Positions 36,939-45,638 of a stretch of 58,772 nucleotides of DNA are shown piece after piece. Source of the DNA: Bacillus sp. MRMR6. Its GTDB lineage: Bacteria; Bacillota; Bacilli; Bacillales; Cytobacillaceae. Under the pieces are notes generated by a model. It did no database searches, was not told the origin of the DNA, and saw only the letters and a list, made by a program, of their open reading frames with translations. The translations under genes were made by a program, and so were the position numbers. Where the stretch lies: positions 1 through 58,772 of the forward strand of contig NZ_MSLS01000032.1 of the NCBI RefSeq assembly GCF_001940785.1, in the 5' to 3' direction. Every line of letters begins with the position of its first letter. Position 1 is the first letter of the stretch.

Positions 36939-37297
36939 ACCGTATCCCCCCAGCTATGTAGATATAAATAAACTCTATTTTTAATCATATCACAAAATAA
37001 AAAAATCCTCACATGTTTAGCGCTTACAATCTTTGTGTTATCCTATAATTTGGCTGAAAAATGTAGAAAAATTCCTAATATAAATTAGATAAATGACTTG
37101 AAAATATGAAGTGAATAGCATAAGATGTATTGTGGATATATTGTTACTATTTTGTGACAAAAACAGAACATTTTTATGAAGTGGTACGTGAAGTATATCA
37201 CAAACTTTTTTCCTTAAATCAAAATAAATTTATTGGATGCAGAGGAAGATAAGAAAAACAAATTTTATACAAAATAAAAAAGGTGGATGTGATCACT
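36939..37297. other. Divergent region between yumC and yumB
   Basis: No gene is seen in about 350 AT-rich bases. There is a TATAAT at 37044-37049 without a good -35, and an FNR/Rex-like palindrome at 37186-37203. A second GTGACAAAA word is at about 37154. Confidence 0.5.
37186..37203 (+). promoter_or_regulatory. FNR- or Rex-like palindrome upstream of yumB
   Basis: CGTGA-AGTATA-TCACA matches the FNR/Crp box TGTGAN6TCACA at nine of ten fixed positions. The same bases read ACGTG-N8-CACAA, eight of ten against the Rex box TTGTGN8CACAA. Both regulators respond to oxygen or NADH state, which suits an NADH dehydrogenase gene about 95 bases downstream. Confidence 0.45.
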
Positions 37298-38515
37298 TTG
37301 AGAAAGCCGAAAATTGTAATAGTTGGAGCTGGATATGGCGGACTTATGACTACAGTTCGTTTGCAAAAGTTAGTGGGTGTAAATGAAGCGGATATCGTAT
37401 TAATTAATAAAAATGACTATCATTACGAAACTACTTGGCTGCACGAAGCGTCTGCGGGTACATTGCACCATGATCGTGTTCGTTATGATATTCGTGATGT
37501 TATTGACAAAAGTAAGGTAGACTTTGTTCAAGGCACAGTAGTTGAAATCAATAAAGAAGATAAAAAAGTAATTCTGGAACAAGGTGAAGTGGGATATGAC
37601 TATTTAGTTATTGCCCTTGGCGGCGAACCAGAAACCTTTGGAATTAAAGGCTTAAAAGAATATGCATTTGGTATTACCAATGTTAACTCTTCTCGCCAAT
37701 TACGTGAGCATATTGAATATCAGTTTGCGACCTATAATATGGAAGAAGAAAAGAACGATAACCGGTTGGCAATTGTTGTCGGGGGTGCAGGATTCACTGG
37801 GATTGAATTTCTAGGTGAATTAACCAATCGTATTCCTGAGTTATGTCATGAATATGATGTTGACTTCCAAAAGGTAAGAATTATCTGTGTTGAAGCTGCT
37901 CCAACTGTTCTTCCGGGATTTGATCCTGAATTGGTGAACTACGCAGTATCTCAATTAGAGCGTAAAGGCGTAGAATTTTTAATTGGAACGGCTATTAAAG
38001 AAGCTACACCTGAAGGTATAATTGTTGCTAAGGGTGAGGAGGAACCACGCGAAATTAAAGCAAACACAGTTGTTTGGGCGGCGGGTGTTCGTGGAAATAC
38101 TATCATTGAAAAATCTGGTTTTGATGCAATGAGAGGCCGTGTGAAGGTACAGCCCGACCTTCGTGTCCCTAGCTTTGATGATGTCTTTATTATCGGTGAT
38201 AGTTCACTTATTATCAATGAAGAAATCAATCGACCATATCCGCCTACAGCACAAATTGCTATGCAGCAAGGTGAAGTAGTGGCTCGCAACCTAGCGGCAT
38301 TAATTCGTAACCAGTCTGAGCTTGAAACCTTCAGTTTTGAAAACAAAGGAACTGTTTGTTCACTTGGTCACGACGATGCAATTGGGGTTGTATTTGGTAA
38401 AAAAGTTACCGGCTCTAAGGCTTCGCTTATGAAGAAAGTAGTTGATAACCGCTCTTTATATATGATTGGCGGTGCGGGTCTAGTATTGAAAAAAGGCAAG
38501 TTTAACGTATTTTAA
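37298..38515 (+). CDS. yumB: Type II NADH dehydrogenase
   Basis: The 405-residue flavoprotein oxidises NADH and reduces membrane quinone without pumping protons. FAD motif [12 protein letters not shown] motif [16 protein letters not shown] and C-terminal FAD motif FIIGDSSLI are present. The TQ-type quinone region appears as [13 protein letters not shown]. The start is TTG 37298 with GGATGTGATC upstream; GTG starts at 37283 and 37289 lie within the ribosome site. Confidence 0.88.
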   Translation: MRKPKIVIVGAGYGGLMTTVRLQKLVGVNEADIVLINKNDYHYETTWLHEASAGTLHHDRVRYDIRDVIDKSKVDFVQGTVVEINKEDKKVILEQGEVGYDYLVIALGGEPETFGIKGLKEYAFGITNVNSSRQLREHIEYQFATYNMEEEKNDNRLAIVVGGAGFTGIEFLGELTNRIPELCHEYDVDFQKVRIICVEAAPTVLPGFDPELVNYAVSQLERKGVEFLIGTAIKEATPEGIIVAKGEEEPREIKANTVVWAAGVRGNTIIEKSGFDAMRGRVKVQPDLRVPSFDDVFIIGDSSLIINEEINRPYPPTAQIAMQQGEVVARNLAALIRNQSELETFSFENKGTVCSLGHDDAIGVVFGKKVTGSKASLMKKVVDNRSLYMIGGAGLVLKKGKFNVF

Positions 38516-38530
38516 TTATAGGTTTAAGAT

Positions 38531-38556
38531 AAGGGGCAGAGCGATCTGCCCTTTTT
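38531..38556 (+). terminator. Terminator of yumB
   Basis: AAGGGGCAGA and TCTGCCCTTT form a stem around GCGA, followed by T. Confidence 0.85.
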
Positions 38557-38594
38557 GTTATGATTAGAAGAAGATTAGATTGGAGGAGAGTAGT

Positions 38595-39083
38595 ATGGGT
38601 AAGGAGAAACGCGGTAAGGTTTGGTTAGCTGTGTCTGGGTTAGTAAAGTCTTCTGATGGTAAATGGCTTGTTGTAAAAAAGCGCTATGGAGGTTTAAAAG
38701 GACAATGGTCCCTGCCTGCAGGGTTTGTGGACGAAGGTGAGACTGCAGATGAGGCAGTTATTAGAGAAGTTAGAGAAGAAACGGGTATTAACTGTGAAGT
38801 TAAAGGACTGATCGGGCTTAGAACGGGTGTCATTGCGGAAGAAATTAGCGATAATATGTTATTGTTTCTGCTTGAACCTCTAACAGGTGGAGAAATAAAG
38901 CACCAAGAAAATGAACTATATGAGGCAAAGTATATGGAACCAGAAGAATTATTATTAGAAAAAGATGCTTCGATTTTATTACATTATTTAATTAAACAAA
39001 ATATACCAGATTGTAAACCAGGGAATGATCAATTAAACCCAGGCGAGCAATTTCACTATACTGCATATAAAATATTTTTTTAA
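38595..39083 (+). CDS. Nudix hydrolase
   Basis: This is a 162-residue protein with a complete Nudix box, GFVDEGETADEAVIREVREE followed by TGI, which binds Mg2+ and cleaves nucleoside diphosphate-linked compounds. The residues ahead (KKRYGGLKGQWSLPAGF) fit the MutT/ADP-ribose group, but the substrate cannot be told. GGAGGAG precedes the ATG. The last 30 residues, ending HYTAYKIFF, are an extension beyond the core. Confidence 0.85.
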   Translation: MGKEKRGKVWLAVSGLVKSSDGKWLVVKKRYGGLKGQWSLPAGFVDEGETADEAVIREVREETGINCEVKGLIGLRTGVIAEEISDNMLLFLLEPLTGGEIKHQENELYEAKYMEPEELLLEKDASILLHYLIKQNIPDCKPGNDQLNPGEQFHYTAYKIFF

Positions 39084-39196
39084 TTTTCCGAAAAATTAAG
39101 CAACCAATCGTAAATGCAAGAAAATATAGTATGTATCCGTTTTCTTCCTCTGATTTGGGTGAATTTCATCCTTTTCTAATTTAGGTTTTTTTGATA

Positions 39197-39211
39197 TATT
39201 ATCAGAAAATT
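39197..39211 (+). promoter_or_regulatory. CodY-like box upstream of yuiA
   Basis: The 15-mer TATTATCAGAAAATT matches the CodY consensus AATTTTCWGAAAATT at 13 of 15 positions. It lies 30 bases before the yuiA start. AT-rich sequence makes chance matches common. Confidence 0.3.
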
Positions 39212-39240
39212 TAAATAATATTTTAAAGGAGATGATTTGG

Positions 39241-39366
39241 ATGCAAACGACAACTTTGGAAACAAAAAATTGTGATTACTGTGCTGGGATTGGATATTTT
39301 CAATTACTCCTAGGAGGTTCTGAAACATGTACCTGCTGTGGGGGGACAGGAAAGAAAGGTGACTAG
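39241..39366 (+). CDS. yuiA: YuiA, DnaJ-type zinc-finger microprotein
   Basis: This is a 41-residue protein with two CxxC motifs of the DnaJ cysteine-rich type: CDYCAGIGYF and CTCCGGTGKK. Together they would hold one zinc ion. Function is unknown. AAAGGAGATG precedes the ATG. Small size makes it easy to miss; its place just before yuiB matches B. subtilis. Confidence 0.82.
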   Translation: MQTTTLETKNCDYCAGIGYFQLLLGGSETCTCCGGTGKKGD

Positions 39367-39400
39367 AAAGTAAAACAATTGAATCGTAAGAGTAAAAAGG

Positions 39401-39434
39401 ATGCTTCCGCGATTCATATCGGAGGCTATTTTTT
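39401..39434 (+). terminator. Terminator of yuiA
   Basis: GCTTCCG and CGGAGGC form a 7-bp stem (one G-T), extended by AT pairs, followed by ATTTTTTTC. Confidence 0.7.
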
Positions 39435-39459
39435 TCTTTAAGTAACACATGCGCTTATA

Positions 39460-39488
39460 TTGACTCCCTTTCGGACTTTAAGTAAACT
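39460..39488 (+). promoter_or_regulatory. Promoter of yuiB
   Basis: TTGACT and TAAACT are separated by 17 bases, and start about 22 bases before the yuiB ribosome site. Confidence 0.6.
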
Positions 39489-39516
39489 TATTAGTGTGCG
39501 TAAAGGGGGAATATCA

Positions 39517-39840
39517 ATGCAGATGAGCATAGTGGTATTAATTATTTCGATTTTATTATTTTTTGTATTATTTTTTGGAATTGGTTTTATTCTTAATATG
39601 CTATTAAGAATGTCATGGATTATGGCCCTTATTTATCCATTAATAGCTGTTCTTATTATAGATAAAGTGAAGTTTACTGAGTATATTACAAATAGCGAAG
39701 CAGCATTTTTTGAGCTAGGACAAAAAATAACTTCGTTAGCAACTGCAGATATTCTGATCCTGCTTAGCGGTCTTGCTGGAGCAATTGCTGCTGGGTTTAC
39801 AATCAAACTGCTTAGAAAAAATGGTTATCAAATGTTCTAA
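39517..39840 (+). CDS. yuiB: YuiB membrane protein
   Basis: This is a 107-residue protein with three hydrophobic segments (about residues 4-28, 32-48 and 78-98). The family is conserved in bacilli and its role is unknown. The ATG at 39517 follows AAAGGGGGAA; the frame is open to 39460, but that part overlaps the promoter. It is followed by yuiC. Confidence 0.75.
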   Translation: MQMSIVVLIISILLFFVLFFGIGFILNMLLRMSWIMALIYPLIAVLIIDKVKFTEYITNSEAAFFELGQKITSLATADILILLSGLAGAIAAGFTIKLLRKNGYQMF

Positions 39841-39959
39841 GGGCCTAATAAGGTCTTTTTTTATTGCCGTATTTTTTGAATAAAATGATGCCATACTCCT
39901 TTTTTTGAATATTTTTTCCCATCTTGGGAAATGAATATTTTGGGAGGAGTGAATTTTTA

Positions 39960-40673
39960 ATGAATAAAATGAAAAAATGGATCAAACGATTCTTGATGAC
40001 AATTCTTTTCTTCTTGGCACTGCTTGTAACATATCAATCCATCACCGGAGTCGATGCAAAATCTCTTATCTATGATGGACTAAAAGTAGAGGAAAAGAAC
40101 AAAGCCAAAGAAGCTAGTTCTAATTTACATCATACATTGGGTCATATTGGAGTTTATTTTAAAAAGGTACAAGAGCAATTCGTATATGCTGTATTTGCAC
40201 CAAAGAAAGCAATGGCAGAACCTCCGCCAGCTTTGGAGGATGCCTTCGATTGGTCAAAATATCCGAAAAAGACAGTCGTTGCAACGGGCTATACGGCAGG
40301 ATACGAATCAACTGGAAAGAATGAAGGGCATCCTGAATATGGTATTACGTATTCAGGTGTAAAGGTTAAGCGTGATTTATACTCTACGGTGGCAGCTGAT
40401 TTACAAGTATTCCCGATTGGTACGATTCTATTTATCCCTGGCTACGGTTATGGAGTGGTGGCAGATAAAGGCGGTGCCATTAAAGGCGATAAGGTGGACC
40501 TGTACTATGAAACCGTAGATGATGTCTATAATATGTGGGGTAAGAAGAAAATCGATGTTTATATTGTTCAAGAGGGTAATGGGAAACTTACGGAAGAACA
40601 GTTAAAAGCTTTAAATGAGGACGAGACGATGCAAGTTTTTCGTCAGCAATTTATAGGGTCTGAGAGAAAATAA
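39960..40673 (+). CDS. yuiC: 3D-domain cell-wall protein YuiC
   Basis: The 237-residue protein has an N-terminal membrane anchor (about residues 12-30) and a C-terminal 3D domain from about 115 on. It has the conserved aspartates in [22 protein letters not shown] and DKVDLYY. This double-psi barrel is shared with MltA-type lytic transglycosylases and stationary-phase survival factors (Sps) that trim peptidoglycan. GGGAGGAGTGA precedes the ATG at long spacing. Confidence 0.85.
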   Translation: MNKMKKWIKRFLMTILFFLALLVTYQSITGVDAKSLIYDGLKVEEKNKAKEASSNLHHTLGHIGVYFKKVQEQFVYAVFAPKKAMAEPPPALEDAFDWSKYPKKTVVATGYTAGYESTGKNEGHPEYGITYSGVKVKRDLYSTVAADLQVFPIGTILFIPGYGYGVVADKGGAIKGDKVDLYYETVDDVYNMWGKKKIDVYIVQEGNGKLTEEQLKALNEDETMQVFRQQFIGSERK

Positions 40674-40675
40674 CA

Positions 40676-40698
40676 AGCAGGCTAAGCCTGCTATTTTT
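40676..40698 (+). terminator. Terminator of yuiC
   Basis: AGCAGGC and GCCTGCT form a 7-bp stem with loop TAA, followed by ATTTTTA. Confidence 0.85.
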
Positions 40699-40760
40699 AT
40701 GGGAAAATAGCATTACCAAAGCCCGCGATCGATTTTTATACATGTAGGATCATTAGAGAG

Positions 40761-40789
40761 TCGAAAGAGATGGCTATTTCCGATATAAT
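40761..40789 (+). promoter_or_regulatory. Candidate promoter of the aminopeptidase gene
   Basis: TCGAAA and a perfect TATAAT are separated by 17 bases. Confidence 0.5.
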
Positions 40790-40822
40790 AAATAAGGTAA
40801 TTATTTGGAGGTGAACACCAGT

Positions 40823-42334
40823 ATGTTTCAGGTAAAGCAAGAATTTCAATTTTCTACGGAGCATGAGGGTTTAATTGTCGGATTATTTGATAAACCGGAG
40901 AAATTCAATGGTGAATTAGCAAAGCTAGACGAATTATTTGCTGGACAATTAACCGAGCTAGTAAAATCAGGTGATTTGTCAGCAAAGTTTAAGAGCATGA
41001 GCAAAGTACATAGTTTTGGGAAAATCGGTGCTAAAAGAATCTGGTTTGTTGGACTTGGAAAAGAAAAGGAATACAGCTTTGAAAAGTTGAATGAAGCATT
41101 AGGGAAGGTTTTTAAATCCCTTCAGGCTAATAAGCTAGGTGAAACTGCCATTCTGTTTGATACTCTCACAAATGATTCAGTTGATCACTTAGATGCCGCA
41201 CATGCCACTAGTCAAGCATTTGCACTATCTACCTATAAATTTGATGACTATAAACAAAGGTCAAATGAACCGGAAAAAAGGCTAGAATCAATCGTAGTTT
41301 ATAGTGCTAACCAGGACAAAGAGGAGATTCAGGCCTCGCTATCTGTCGGATATTCATTCGGAAAGGGAACGAACTCTGCCCGAACACTTGTTAATACTCC
41401 TGGTAATTTGTTAACTGCCACAGACATGGCTAACTATGCAGAAGAACTTGCTGTAAGATATAACTTTGAAGTGGAAATATTGGAAAAGCAGGATCTTGAG
41501 AGGCTCGGAATGGGGGCTTTCCTTGCTGTAAATCAAGGTTCTACTGAGCCTCCGAAAATGATTGTCGTTAAATATCAAGGAAAAGATGAGTGGAAGGATG
41601 TTATTGGTTTAGTAGGAAAGGGTATCACATTTGATACTGGCGGTTATTCAATTAAACCAAAGGATGGAATTGTTGGCATGAAGACCGATATGGGTGGTGC
41701 AGCAGCAGTCCTTGGTGCGATGGAAATTATCGGTGAACTAAAGCCTGAACAAAACGTTGTAGCTGTTATTCCTTCTACAGATAATATGATTAGTGGTAAT
41801 GCCTTTAAACCCGATGATGTCATAACCTCGATGAGTGGAAAAACAATTGAGGTGCTGAATACTGACGCGGAAGGAAGGCTTGTTTTAGCAGATGCCGTCA
41901 CGTATGCCAAGCACCATGGTGCCGAATATTTAGTTGATGTAGCGACTTTAACGGGTGGGGTGATTGTCGCCCTGGGTGTCCATACTACTGGAGCGATGAC
42001 AAACCATGATCGACTCTATCAACAAGTACTTGAGGCATCGAAAGAGGCCGGCGAACCGGTTTGGCAGCTCCCTTTATTTGAAAAAGATAAAGAAAGAGTG
42101 AGAAATAGTCAGGTTGCTGATTTAAATAATTCACCAGGACGAGAAGGGCATGCAATCGTAGCAGGTGCCTTTATCGGTGAGTTTGCCGAAGATACCCCTT
42201 GGGTACATTTAGATATTGCTGGGACATCTACTTCCTCAAAAGACTATGACCTCGGTCCTGCTGGTGCTACAGGTGTTATGACCAGGACACTTGCCTTATT
42301 TGTTGAGCGCTTTGAACCAATTTCACCTAAATAA
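40823..42334 (+). CDS. pepA: Leucyl aminopeptidase (M17)
   Basis: This cytosolic metallo-aminopeptidase removes N-terminal residues from peptides and has 503 residues. The M17 signature [13 protein letters not shown] is intact. The other metal and active-site residues are in [15 protein letters not shown] and [10 protein letters not shown]. In B. subtilis the counterpart is yuiE. GGAGGTGA lies seven bases before ATG 40823; an earlier TTG in frame sits within the ribosome site. Confidence 0.93.
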   Translation: MFQVKQEFQFSTEHEGLIVGLFDKPEKFNGELAKLDELFAGQLTELVKSGDLSAKFKSMSKVHSFGKIGAKRIWFVGLGKEKEYSFEKLNEALGKVFKSLQANKLGETAILFDTLTNDSVDHLDAAHATSQAFALSTYKFDDYKQRSNEPEKRLESIVVYSANQDKEEIQASLSVGYSFGKGTNSARTLVNTPGNLLTATDMANYAEELAVRYNFEVEILEKQDLERLGMGAFLAVNQGSTEPPKMIVVKYQGKDEWKDVIGLVGKGITFDTGGYSIKPKDGIVGMKTDMGGAAAVLGAMEIIGELKPEQNVVAVIPSTDNMISGNAFKPDDVITSMSGKTIEVLNTDAEGRLVLADAVTYAKHHGAEYLVDVATLTGGVIVALGVHTTGAMTNHDRLYQQVLEASKEAGEPVWQLPLFEKDKERVRNSQVADLNNSPGREGHAIVAGAFIGEFAEDTPWVHLDIAGTSTSSKDYDLGPAGATGVMTRTLALFVERFEPISPK

Positions 42335-42427
42335 ACAGGTAGATTTTTTGCATGGCCCACTCATTTTCTTCTAATTTCGCATATGCAATAGTGTAGGCAA
42401 GATAGATGAAGAAGGAGGTAAGGCTGC

Positions 42428-42709
42428 GTGCATTATTATCAAAGTCCATACCAAACACGTAACAGTAGATTTGCACCATTGGGTTTCGGTATTCCGTTAC
42501 TAGGTGGTCTGGTAGGCGGACTATTAGGAAGTGCATTACTCTACCCGCGTCCATTTTTGGGTCCTAGACCCTTTATCGGTCCTAGACCTTTTTTCGGTCC
42601 AGCACCATTTGTAGGTCCAGCACCATTTATAGGTCCGGTCCCAGGCTACGGCTATCCAGGTTATGGTGTCCCAGGCTACGGTGTCCCAGGCTACGGTATC
42701 CCTTATTAA
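42428..42709 (+). CDS. Pro/Gly repeat protein, possible spore-surface or envelope protein
   Basis: The 93-residue protein has a glycine-rich hydrophobic stretch (GIPLLGGLVGGLLGSALL). It is followed by five or six PxPFzG hexamers (PRPFLG, PRPFIG, PRPFFG, PAPFVG, PAPFIG), and then xPGYG pentamers ending GIPY. The DNA is a minisatellite with 18-bp then 15-bp periods, so copy number may vary. Tyr/Gly/Pro repeats recall spore coat proteins, but no family is recognised. The start is GTG 42428, seven bases after AAGGAGGT. Confidence 0.7.
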   Translation: MHYYQSPYQTRNSRFAPLGFGIPLLGGLVGGLLGSALLYPRPFLGPRPFIGPRPFFGPAPFVGPAPFIGPVPGYGYPGYGVPGYGVPGYGIPY

Positions 42710-42715
42710 TATCAA

Positions 42716-42751
42716 GAAAAAACAGCTTACTGAGCTGTTTTTTCTTTTTTT
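42716..42751 (+). terminator. Terminator of the repeat protein gene
   Basis: GAAAAAACAGCT and AGCTGTTTTTTC form a 12-bp stem, followed by seven T. Confidence 0.9.
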
Positions 42752-42832
42752 AATCCCCTTATATAAAAGGGAATTTATTTTTGAAAGCGAATATATAAAC
42801 ATTAACTAAATAAATTAGAAGGGAAGTTAATC

Positions 42833-43216
42833 ATGTTAAAAGACACATTAATTGAAACTCTGGGGATTGAAGTAACGCATATAGAGGCTGGAAAGGTGAT
42901 CGCGACCATGCCGGTAGACGAACGTACTCGCCAACCATTTGGATTATTACACGGAGGAGCTTCAGTCGCATTAGCGGAAACGGTTGCGAGTATCGGAGCC
43001 TACGAGTTGGTTGACCAAGAAACAGAAGGTGTAGCAGGTCTTGAAATAAATGCCAATCACGTACGCCCCATTACGGAAGGATCCGTTACAGCGGTAGGAA
43101 CCATACTCCATCAGGGACGAACAACCATGGTATGGGATATCAAAATTACCGATGAACGCGATCGTTTAATCTGTGTTTCAAGATGTACAATGGCTATTTT
43201 TAAAATCAAGAAATAA
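42833..43216 (+). CDS. Hotdog-fold thioesterase (PaaI / YuxO type)
   Basis: The 127-residue protein has the hotdog signature QPFGLLHGGASVALAETVAS, in which the glutamate of ALAET and the LLHGG helix form the acyl-CoA thioesterase site. It is close to YuxO/MenI-like enzymes that release 1,4-dihydroxy-2-naphthoate in menaquinone synthesis; other acyl-CoA substrates are possible. GAAGGGAAG precedes the ATG. Confidence 0.82.
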   Translation: MLKDTLIETLGIEVTHIEAGKVIATMPVDERTRQPFGLLHGGASVALAETVASIGAYELVDQETEGVAGLEINANHVRPITEGSVTAVGTILHQGRTTMVWDIKITDERDRLICVSRCTMAIFKIKK

Positions 43217-43383
43217 CTAGTAAATGTAAAATTTTATTTTTTCGCTGCCATTGTGTAAAAATTGAAAATATTTCTGCTGTTTCCATGATATAATGTAAAA
43301 AAAATAGATAATAAGTACAATTTTTTGTACAGGTTTCTCAATATAATAGTAGTAAAAAAGATATATAGAAAGGTGGTGTAAGA

Positions 43384-44004
43384 ATGAAGGAAGCACGGCA
43401 GCATATTTTTATTGACTTTGAATTTACCATGCCAGAGCGGAATGTTCGAATGAAGGAATTCTATGCAGAGATTATTGAGGTCGGGCTTGTATTGGTTGTG
43501 AATGATCAAATAAAAGAACAATTTTCTTCTTATGTAACTCCGCTTAAATTTCCTATGTTATCGGAGCGTTGTAAATCATTCTTACATATTTCCCAACAGC
43601 AGGTGGACAATGGGATATCTTTTTATGAACTCAACCGAAAGCTAGAAGAGTTCAATAAAAATATTGAAACGACAATTGTTACTTGGGGAAATATGGATAT
43701 GAAGGTACTCCGACATAATTGTTTAGAGGCCGGAGTAGTATTTCCTTTTAAAGCCTCAGAACTAGATCTCTCAATGGAGTATAAACGCTTCTTTGGTGAC
43801 CAGAATCAAACAGGATTATGGAAAGCAGTTAAGGAATATGGAAAAGAAGGGACAGGCAGACACCATCGAGCCCTGGATGATGCCCTGACCACTTATAATA
43901 TATTCCGTCTAGTGGAAAAGGATAAAAGGTATTTAGAAAAACCAAAACCAACCACAATTGGTGACCGTGTAGATTTCTCAAAGCTTCTAAATGAGTTTGC
44001 ATAA
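43384..44004 (+). CDS. kapD: KapD, DEDDh exonuclease-like inhibitor of the KinA pathway
   Basis: KapD is a DnaQ-type 3'-5' exonuclease fold protein which in B. subtilis inhibits the KinA route into sporulation. DEDDh residues are visible: FIDFEFT, TWGNMDMKVL and HHRALDDALTTY. The 206-residue size is typical. Whether nuclease activity matters for sporulation is not clear. AAAGGTGGTG precedes the ATG. kapB is convergent to it just downstream. Confidence 0.9.
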   Translation: MKEARQHIFIDFEFTMPERNVRMKEFYAEIIEVGLVLVVNDQIKEQFSSYVTPLKFPMLSERCKSFLHISQQQVDNGISFYELNRKLEEFNKNIETTIVTWGNMDMKVLRHNCLEAGVVFPFKASELDLSMEYKRFFGDQNQTGLWKAVKEYGKEGTGRHHRALDDALTTYNIFRLVEKDKRYLEKPKPTTIGDRVDFSKLLNEFA

Positions 44005-44038
44005 AAGGCCAAATCATTCATATTGATTTGGCCTTTGT
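44004..44038. terminator. Terminator between kapD and kapB
   Basis: AAAGGCCAAATCA and TGATTTGGCCTTT form a 13-bp perfect stem. It begins at the kapD stop codon and is symmetric enough for both genes. Confidence 0.8.
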
Positions 44039-44053
44039 GTGTTTATATTATGA

Positions 44054-44431
44054 TTAGAAATAATCTTTTTCTAGAGATGTGATACTTTTTAGGCTAAGTT
44101 CTGCCCAAGGTGAAGAGTTTTCAGTTAACTCCTTTTTTAATTTATCAATGGCTTCTCTTAAAGAAGTTTGATATTCTGGGAGATCTTCAGTAAAATGTTT
44201 AACCATTTGCTTTGGAATATTCGCTTGTTCCCTAAATGCCAGTGCTCTTCTTTCGTGAAAGATCATCACATCTGCTTCTCTAGGATTATGCAAATCGCCT
44301 TGCATCGGATGTTTTGCAACAGCTAAAACTCTTAACGTATAATGCTGAGGTCGGATTTCGGTGATTTCCCCATAGTATTTCCCTGTTTTATAAATGCCCG
44401 TAACCTTATCCCCTATTTGAAACTCTGACAA
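44054..44431 (-). CDS. kapB: KapB, kinase-associated protein
   Basis: This 125-residue protein matches KapB, required for KinB-driven activation of the sporulation phosphorelay in B. subtilis. Despite its database name of lipoprotein I see no signal peptide or lipobox here. An SH3-like N-terminus (SEFQIGDKVTGIYKTGKYYG) is followed by a helical tail. The start is TTG 44431, behind GGAGGGG; a GTG at 44452 lies upstream of the ribosome site. Confidence 0.85.
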   Translation of the reverse strand: MSEFQIGDKVTGIYKTGKYYGEITEIRPQHYTLRVLAVAKHPMQGDLHNPREADVMIFHERRALAFREQANIPKQMVKHFTEDLPEYQTSLREAIDKLKKELTENSSPWAELSLKSITSLEKDYF

Positions 44432-44545
44432 TATAACCCCTCCAATATCCACTGATTACTTTATTTTACTATGAAAAATTTAAAAATAAAAACATTGTGC
44501 AAAAATGGATGATTTCGGTTAAATTATAAAAGTGGAGGGATGATA

Positions 44546-45283
44546 ATGAGAAATAGTTTGAAAGTATGGTTAACATTTTTAATGGCTGTGCTCGTTTTAG
44601 CAGCATGTGGGACAAGCAAGGAAAAAGAGGAAGCAGCACAAGAAACAGAGCAAAAAACAGCGGATAAGGAAGGGAGTAATCAAGTGACTGACGCAGTTTA
44701 TCCTCAGCTTACAAATGAGGTTTCTGAAAATGAAAAATTGGTTGAAATGGAAACTTCTATGGGAATAATCAAAATTAAATTGTTTCCTGAACAGGCTCCA
44801 AAAGCAGTTGAAAACTTTGTTAAGCACGGAGAAGAAGGATACTATGATGGTCTGATTTTCCATCGGGTAATCAATGACTTTATGATTCAAGGCGGCGACC
44901 CTAATGGGAACGGAACGGGTGGAGAAAGTATATATGGCCACCCCTTTGAAGATGAATTCTCTACTAGTCTTTTTAATATCCGCGGTGCCTTATCTATGGC
45001 AAATTCAGGTTCAAACACAAATGGCAGTCAGTTCTTTATTGTTCAAAAGACGTCACTTGATCCTGCGATGAAGGATGAGATGAACAAGGCAGGCTTTCCA
45101 GAACAAATTATTGACGCTTATGATGAACGAGGAGGAACTCCTTGGCTAGATAATCGTCATACCGTTTTTGGACAAGTGATTGAGGGAATGGACATAGTAG
45201 ATAAGATTGCTGAGACACCAGTAGGAGCCCAGGATAAGCCAGAAGAAGATGTAATCCTTAAGAAAATTACCGTTTTAAAGTAA
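44546..45283 (+). CDS. Lipoprotein peptidyl-prolyl isomerase (cyclophilin)
   Basis: The 245-residue protein has a lipoprotein signal ending LAAC with Cys21, and a charged linker to about residue 60. A cyclophilin domain follows ([20 protein letters not shown] and NGSQFFIVQ). It is thus a membrane-anchored extracytoplasmic foldase, unlike cytosolic PpiB. GGAGGG lies six bases before ATG 44546 and directly abuts ATG 44540, so the later start is used. Confidence 0.88.
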   Translation: MRNSLKVWLTFLMAVLVLAACGTSKEKEEAAQETEQKTADKEGSNQVTDAVYPQLTNEVSENEKLVEMETSMGIIKIKLFPEQAPKAVENFVKHGEEGYYDGLIFHRVINDFMIQGGDPNGNGTGGESIYGHPFEDEFSTSLFNIRGALSMANSGSNTNGSQFFIVQKTSLDPAMKDEMNKAGFPEQIIDAYDERGGTPWLDNRHTVFGQVIEGMDIVDKIAETPVGAQDKPEEDVILKKITVLK

Positions 45284-45379
45284 CTAGAAATATTTACGAA
45301 TGTTTCAAATGGTAAGAAACGATTTTTGTTGCTATAATGAATAAAAATAGTTATTCCTTTAAATGAAAGGGAGAAAAAA

Positions 45380-45595
45380 ATGTTTCAGCCATTTGTACTA
45401 TCGTTATTTTTATATTTTCCTGAAGATAAATCGGAATACGGCCCAGCAGCAGTAACCTTTATCCTTTTTATGATAGCGGCTCTGCTTACCATGAAATGGA
45501 TCATAAATATCTCAAAGCGAGAAGCCAAAAAAGCAAAAGAATTAGAAGAAAAAATAATGAAACAATCATCAATAAAGGGGAACAGTGAACAATAA
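45380..45595 (+). CDS. Small single-pass membrane protein
   Basis: This is a 71-residue protein with a short exposed N-terminus, one transmembrane segment (about residues 25-43) and a lysine-rich coiled tail (KREAKKAKELEEK). No family is recognised. AAAGGGAG precedes the ATG. The gene's end is built into the following terminator hairpin. Confidence 0.6.
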   Translation: MFQPFVLSLFLYFPEDKSEYGPAAVTFILFMIAALLTMKWIINISKREAKKAKELEEKIMKQSSIKGNSEQ

Positions 45596-45608
45596 CTGTT
45601 CCTTTTTT
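45577..45608 (+). terminator. Terminator of the small membrane protein gene
   Basis: GGAACAGT and ACTGTTCC form an 8-bp stem with A/T extension and a seven-T tail. The 5' arm lies within the coding region. Confidence 0.8.
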
Positions 45609-45638
45609 TATATTTAAAAGCACATAGGGAGTGGAAGT

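Noticed and set aside
42536..42802. Minus-strand Trp-rich repeat protein (88 codons)
   Set aside because: Its repeats are the mirror of the PxPFzG/xPGYG minisatellite on the plus strand, which has the ribosome site and terminator.
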